Shown here one piece after another: positions 52,297 to 56,030 of a stretch of DNA of 56,030 nt. The stretch is from NCBI GenBank assembly GCA_947073765.1, contig CAMTMZ010000012.1, positions 1 through 56,030 on the forward strand, given 5' to 3'. The DNA is from an uncultured Bacillota bacterium. Lineage in GTDB: Bacteria; Bacillota; Clostridia; Oscillospirales; Oscillospiraceae. Numbering within the stretch: the stretch's first letter is position 1; each line of letters starts with the position of its first letter. The translations under genes and the position numbers were made by a program. The notes under the pieces are model-generated. The model was not told where the DNA came from and ran no database searches. It saw nothing but the letters and a program-made list of their open reading frames with translations.

Positions 52297-52559
52297 AATT
52301 GTTGCCTGTTACTCGAATTAGGAAGGGCCGTTTTTTGTCTGTATCCTTTATATTTCAATGAATACAGGATTTTTCAGCTTCGGATGCCAGTGTCACTGCC
52401 CAAAAACAAATGATCCAAAATCAGAGAACAAAACGTTTAAATGAATGCAAACGTCAAATCCCCCCACACCTTGCAAGACTTCAGACGAAATGTAAAAATA
52501 CAATAGAGTCTAACACAGTGCCGTGTGCTCCCAAGCAGTACACGGCACTGTATGCAGCA
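52223..52559. other. AT-rich non-coding spacer between IS elements
   Basis: No convincing gene is visible. It holds the right end of the IS3-like element and a 12-base-pair perfect hairpin, ACAGTGCCGTGT with ACACGGCACTGT (52515-52551), close to the decayed IS66 start. No left IS66 inverted repeat was found here. Confidence 0.5.
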
Positions 52560-52579
52560 AGAATTTAGGGAGGGATCAG

Positions 52580-52834
52580 AAATGGAGCGCGGGCTACAAA
52601 ATGCAAATCATTACAACCGGTTGTTGGAATGAGGCCAGCTGGTAAATGCGTGCCGGAAAAGCGGGCAAAGGGTAAGTAAATGGTGTGCGGAACAAGGTAT
52701 ACCGATATCCACATACTACAGCAGGCAGCAGGACAGCAACAAGTATCCAAAGAGGAGAACTTCGAATTGAAATCCATGCAGGAGCGGATCCGGAGACGAT
52801 ACGCGCCATAGTTCAGGCGCTGAAAGAATGCTGA
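52580..52834 (+). pseudogene. IS66 tnpA remnant
   Basis: Two pieces survive in different frames: SKWCAEQGIPISTYYSRQQ (~52675-52735) and the C-terminus IEIHAGADPETIRAIVQALKEC before TGA at 52832. Both match the IS66 accessory protein TnpA. Frameshifts near 52740-52765 and loss of the N-terminal half show it is broken. Its end overlaps the tnpB start as in intact elements. Confidence 0.75.
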
Positions 52835-53150
52835 GCGATTTCAGAGGAGCGGATCGTGTGTACATAGCCTGCGGGTACACAGATTTGCGGCGGGAAATCA
52901 AACGGATTGGCCGGCATCGTGCAGCAGCAGTTTCGATTGGAACCATTCAGCAATACATTGTTTTTGTTTTGTGGCAGAAGGCGGGACCGGATTAAGGGAC
53001 TGTACTAGGAGGGGAAGGGATTTATCCTGCTGTACAAGCGGCTGGAGAGCGGGAGTTTCCAGTGGCCGAGGAACGGTGTGGAGGCGCGGGAGTTAAGTGC
53101 ACGGCAGTACCGAGGGACTGGGCGTGGAGTATCCAAAGGCACACCGTCTG
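52828..53150 (+). pseudogene. IS66 tnpB remnant
   Basis: It starts MLSDFRGADRVYIACGYTDL, typical of TnpB. A frameshift near 52885-52895 moves the frame, after which AGIVQQQFRLEP-like and SNTLFLFCGRRRDRIKGLY appear, then TAG where Trp is expected (52997-53030 region), then FILLYKRLESGSFQWPRNG. The C-terminal GLGVEYPKAHR runs directly into tnpC sequence. Clearly non-functional. Confidence 0.82.
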
Positions 53151-54375
53151 CTGAATGAGGAGCTGGTCTGCCCAGAAGGCGGAAGTACCATGACCGAAAT
53201 CGGCAAGGATGTGCGTCGGCACCTGAAGCTGGTTCCGGCCAAGGTAGTGGTGGTGGAGGACTGGTATTACACCTATGCCTGCCAAAACTGGGAGAAGGAA
53301 AATACGCAGACTCCGGTGGTGACGACGGCCAGAGAGCCGAACTTTATCCCCGGCAGTTTTGTCGCGCCGGAAGCTGTGGCCCATCTTATGGTGCAGAAGT
53401 TTGTGATAGGTTCTCCTTTGTACCGGCAGGAACAGGAACTCAAACGCCAGGGCATCCCTCTCAGCCGACAGACCATGTCCAACTGGTTGCTGTGGACGGC
53501 GGAGCATCTGCTGACCCCGGTCTATGACCGGCTACACCAGGAACTGCCGACGCGGGAGGTACTCCACGCGGACGAAACCACGCTGCAGGTACTCTATGAG
53601 CCGGGCAAAACAGCCCAGAGCAAGAGTTATATGTGGCTGTACCGGATCAGCGGGGACACCGACAGGCCAATCGTGCTGTACGAGTACCAGCCGGGACGTG
53701 GTGCCTGCCACCCGAAGACCTTTCTGGCCGGTTTCAAGGGATATCTGCATACGGACGGCTACGCCGGATACCACAGCCTTCCGGATGAGATTACCGTGGT
53801 GGGCTGCTGGGTTTGCCAGGAGAAAATTTGACGAGGCTATGAAGTCTCTGCCGAAAGGAAAGGCTAAGAACAGTTCGGCGGTTCAGGGGCTGGCCTACTG
53901 CAGCCTCTTGTTTAAAATTTGAGGAAGAACTGGCAGGCCTTTCTCCCGAAGAACGCTATAACCAGCGGCTGAAGCAGGCAAAACCTGTTTGGACACGTTG
54001 TTGGCATGGACAAATACCAGAACTGCCGCACCGAAATCCGCACTGAGCAAGGCGTTTACCTACCTTAAGGAGCACTGGCCATATTTACTCCATTACCTCC
54101 AGGATGGTAGGCTGGAGCTAAGCAACAACCGGGCAGAGCGCAGCATGAAGCCTTTTGTCATTGACCGGAAAAATTTCCTGTTTGCCAATACGCCCAGCGG
54201 TGCAAAAAGCAGCGCAGTGATTTTTTCCCTGATCCAAACCGCCACCGAGAATGGGCTGGACCCATACCACTATCTGACTTGCCTCTTATCCTCTGCCGCT
54301 GAAATGGATCTGGCTCAACCAGATAATCTCCAGCTTCTCCTGCCCTGGAACGCTCCAGCTGCCTGCAGAGCATAA
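53140..54375 (+). pseudogene. IS66 tnpC transposase remnant
   Basis: The N-terminal ~130 residues are missing and the remaining frame is fused to the end of tnpB. The DDE-type core is recognisable: HADETTLQVL (first Asp), HTDGYAGYH (second Asp) and LSNNRAERSMKPF (Glu). Frameshifts occur near 53812, 53917 and 53982, and one zinc-site Cys reads Gly (CPEGGS). The C-terminal LQLLLPWNAP is intact. Conserved spelling between the breaks suggests fairly recent decay. Confidence 0.88.
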
Positions 54376-54380
54376 TAATC

Positions 54381-54419
54381 AGCCCGCTGCCAGAGTTTCT
54401 CCTAACAGCGGGCTTTTTT
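54381..54419 (+). terminator. Terminator at the end of the IS66 remnant
   Basis: AGCCCGCTG pairs with CAGCGGGCT across a 16-base loop, followed by TTTTT. It lies just inside the right end of the element. Confidence 0.85.
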
Positions 54420-54443
54420 GTGGGGGGGAGATTTGGCGCTTAC

Positions 54444-54947
54444 TAACTTTCGGCTATTTTCTTTTTGTATTGAAGTATTATTTGGGGGAAACATTTTATC
54501 AGTTCTTATTTCTGGGAAGAAACGGTTGTATATAGAGGCGATTTGTGGTATTATAGTGAAAAATAGCAGGATGAGGATAGATATTTTAAATTGAAATGCC
54601 ATCATATGCTTGGCGATGCTCTATACACTTTGGCAGTCAAATAGGCAAGATTTACTTGATTTATACGTCCGTTTGTTTTGTATCTTACGTTGTAAGATCT
54701 GAAAGTCGACTTTGCGATTATCGAAAAACTCGTCAGGAAATGGATTGTATGTACTATAGCGGTATCACCACCCCCGGAAAATTTGAAGAAAAATCTTGCT
54801 GAGAACTGAGTTTCAGAGGAATTCATGGATATAGACATCTGGGGTTACCCGTATTCCTTGATAAGCGACGAGAGATGATGGCAAAGTACGTGAAGAACTA
54901 TTATGAGAGGTTAGCGCAAAAAACAGATTGCTAAAGGAGGAAATTAT
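54444..54947 (+). other. AT-rich gap before the DUF2806 gene
   Basis: About 500 bases with no convincing gene. It contains a promoter match at 54526-54554 and, just before the DUF2806 ribosome site, a 20-codon ORF starting at 54875 (MMAKYVKNYYERLAQK, ending DC) with only a weak ribosome site. The latter could be a leader peptide or the tail of a lost gene. Confidence 0.45.
54526..54554 (+). promoter_or_regulatory. Possible promoter upstream of the DUF2806 gene
   Basis: TTGTAT (54526-54531), 17 bases, TATTAT (54549-54554). It is ~390 bases before the gene, so a long leader or another start site nearer the gene is possible. Confidence 0.4.
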
Positions 54948-55865
54948 ATGGATCCAGTTACACTTCAGGGACTTGTAGAAATTGGCACACCATTGGCAGG
55001 TTCAGCTGTTTCTGGAATTACGACTGCATTGTTTTCAACGTTATATCTGCGAAAAAACATACAGATGCAGGAGCTTGAGAAACTTAAGGCTTTGGAATAT
55101 AAAGAAATATTAGATAAACTGCTTAACGATGGCAAGATTTCACATGTTGAATACTACAAGGCAAATAATTATCTAAAAGTAGCAAAATTGGCGGATAAAA
55201 AAGCAAAACAAGAAAGAAGAAGGGGGGAACAAGTATCGTATGATTTTGACTGGTTCCTGCGTTTCTTTGAGTCTGCAAGTAATGTAAGCAATGAAGATAT
55301 GCAGAAATTATGGGCGACAATTCTTGCAGGAGAAGTCACTAACCCTGGTAGTTTCTCATTGCGAACATTAGATACTGTTTATAATATGAGCCAGAATGAG
55401 GCTATGATTTTCTTAGAAGCAACAAAGATAATTATTGATGACTCTTTCTTTTTCAGTGCAATGGGTGATGTTGGGCAAGAAATCAACGAACAATATGGGT
55501 ATAACAATGATGTATTAAGGCTTCTTGAAGAAATTGGGCTTGTCAACGGACTTAGAATGGAAAGTGCATTGGAACTTAATCCGGGAGAAAGCGGTGGTTT
55601 TACTAATGGAAAACATCTACTTTTGTTCACTCCAAAGGGTGAAGAATCAATTTCACTGCGCTATACTTGTTACAATCTAACTCTTGTCGGGCATCAATTG
55701 TACTCAGCTGTACACGAAGATATAGAAGATTACAGCTATCTTTACGAATTAGGAAAAGCAATTCAAAATAAATATCCTTCGCTAAAAGTATCTCTACATC
55801 CCACTTCCGGTGCCGACGAAGATGTGGTATCCTATGAACCTACTATTGATTATTTGTCAAAGTAA
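54948..55865 (+). CDS. DUF2806 domain protein
   Basis: A 305-residue protein with a hydrophobic/amphipathic N-terminus (residues ~5-30, PLAGSAVSGITTALFSTLYL) that may touch the membrane, a basic coiled helix (~35-85), and a DUF2806 core (~90-250) with the signature SNEDMQKLWATILAGEVTNPG. Function is unestablished; family members often sit in variable islands, which suggests, but does not show, a defence or stress role. Its codon use is strongly AT-rich, unlike the core genes, indicating transfer. AAAGGAGG lies before the ATG. Closed by a very long hairpin. Confidence 0.82.
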   Translation: MDPVTLQGLVEIGTPLAGSAVSGITTALFSTLYLRKNIQMQELEKLKALEYKEILDKLLNDGKISHVEYYKANNYLKVAKLADKKAKQERRRGEQVSYDFDWFLRFFESASNVSNEDMQKLWATILAGEVTNPGSFSLRTLDTVYNMSQNEAMIFLEATKIIIDDSFFFSAMGDVGQEINEQYGYNNDVLRLLEEIGLVNGLRMESALELNPGESGGFTNGKHLLLFTPKGEESISLRYTCYNLTLVGHQLYSAVHEDIEDYSYLYELGKAIQNKYPSLKVSLHPTSGADEDVVSYEPTIDYLSK

Positions 55866-55877
55866 GAAGTGGTATAT

Positions 55878-55938
55878 GAATGGCCCTACCCAATCCAAAC
55901 AACTGACAGTAGTTTAGATTGGGTAGGGCCATTCTTTG
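55878..55938 (+). terminator. Terminator after the DUF2806 gene
   Basis: An 18-base perfect stem, GAATGGCCCTACCCAATC and its complement, with extra pairing in the loop (AACT/AGT), followed by TTTG. Unusually long for a bacterial terminator. Confidence 0.72.
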
Positions 55939-55985
55939 TCTGTAGCTCTTGTGTTGTAAGCGTCAAACCTTCCCTCCACAAGAAA

Positions 55986-56013
55986 ACTCTAAGCCAGGTT
56001 TTCACCTGGCTTA
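55986..56013 (-). terminator. Terminator for a minus-strand gene beyond the right edge
   Basis: CTCTAAGCCAGGT pairs perfectly with ACCTGGCTTAGAG, loop TTTC. On the minus strand it is followed by TTTTCTT, so a convergent minus-strand gene probably ends just to the right. AAAAAAG on the other side gives it weaker bidirectional ability. Confidence 0.72.
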
Positions 56014-56030
56014 GAGCAAAAAAGATTATA

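Larger units (their letters stand above)
52560..54443 (+). mobile_element. Decayed IS66-family insertion sequence
   Basis: Remnants of tnpA, tnpB and tnpC lie in the usual order. The right end GGCGCTTAC (54435-54443) fits an IS66-type terminal repeat, whose other end would read GTAAGCG; no such left end was seen, so the left side appears lost. Frameshifts, a nonsense codon and an internal deletion make it inactive. It is slightly more GC-rich than its surroundings, as expected for an old insertion from the same lineage. Confidence 0.85.

Noticed and set aside
53824-53832. TGA in tnpC as a possible selenocysteine codon
   Set aside because: Sequence on both sides shows it results from a frameshift in a decayed transposase, not recoding.
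54596-54802. A 68-codon frame between the IS66 remnant and the DUF2806 gene
   Set aside because: No ribosome site, no recognisable pattern, overlapped by an equally long antisense frame.
50834-56030. Classic integrative element with att repeats at tRNA-Leu(TAG)
   Set aside because: No integrase and no second copy of the tRNA 3' end within the window, so only a tRNA-adjacent island can be claimed.

Overview
The window is a GC-rich, densely packed chromosome segment of a spore-forming Firmicute. Gene content and order point to the Oscillospiraceae (Flavonifractor/Lawsonibacter-like gut Clostridia). The main clues are an IspH-S1 fusion protein, GerW and D-Ala-D-Ala carboxypeptidase sporulation-type genes, a PASTA kinase with its phosphatase, CarD, RemA, CdaA and the TPM/TelA/XpaC trio. 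The family-level assignment is inference from gene order, not from a search.

Layout. 1-803: the end of a sensor kinase gene and a GerMN lipoprotein. 862-7061: MetY-type sulfhydrylase, DUF3783 protein, tRNA-Leu(GAG) with a consensus promoter and a UUCG terminator, RbgA, RNase HII, YraN, threonine synthase and a phosphoesterase. 7212-13793: a protein quality-control cluster (trigger factor, ClpP, ClpX, Lon) plus EngB. 13949-18322: ScpA/ScpB condensin partners, DUF2953, GerW, DacF-type carboxypeptidase and RluB. 18425-23928: RpiR regulator, BaiN-like flavoprotein, Cmk, PlsC and the IspH-S1 fusion. 24134-25914: CarD, IspD, IspF. 26016-27649: a small ORF with an in-frame TGA that could encode selenocysteine, followed by a Se/S-carrier-like DUF3343 protein and a cysteine desulfurase-like enzyme. 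27810-32372: CdaA and YbbR (c-di-AMP), RseC-like, DUF5685, a J-domain protein and a membrane protein. 32387-45951: the conserved yicC-remA-gmk-rpoZ-priA-def-fmt-rsmB-rlmN-prpC-prkC-rsgA run, then thiI. 45990-49106 (minus): TPM, TelA and XpaC family genes. 49260-50775: patatin-like phospholipase, a tiny minus-strand protein and DUF3842.

From tRNA-Leu(TAG) at 50834 to the right edge the sequence changes character. It becomes AT-richer and less dense, with an intact IS3-family element, a heavily decayed IS66 element (tnpA, tnpB and tnpC remnants with frameshifts, a nonsense codon and a deletion fusing tnpB to tnpC), and a lone AT-rich DUF2806 gene between strong hairpins. This looks like an accessory island next to a tRNA gene.

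Most of the window is core housekeeping in translation-coupled runs, with many ATGA/GTGA overlaps. The most promising unexplained items are the candidate selenoprotein leader of the DUF3343/desulfurase pair (26016-26249), the DUF2806 gene in the tRNA-proximal island, a possible internal promoter in an AT-rich patch of ispH-rpsA, and the tandem hairpin element between fmt and rsmB.
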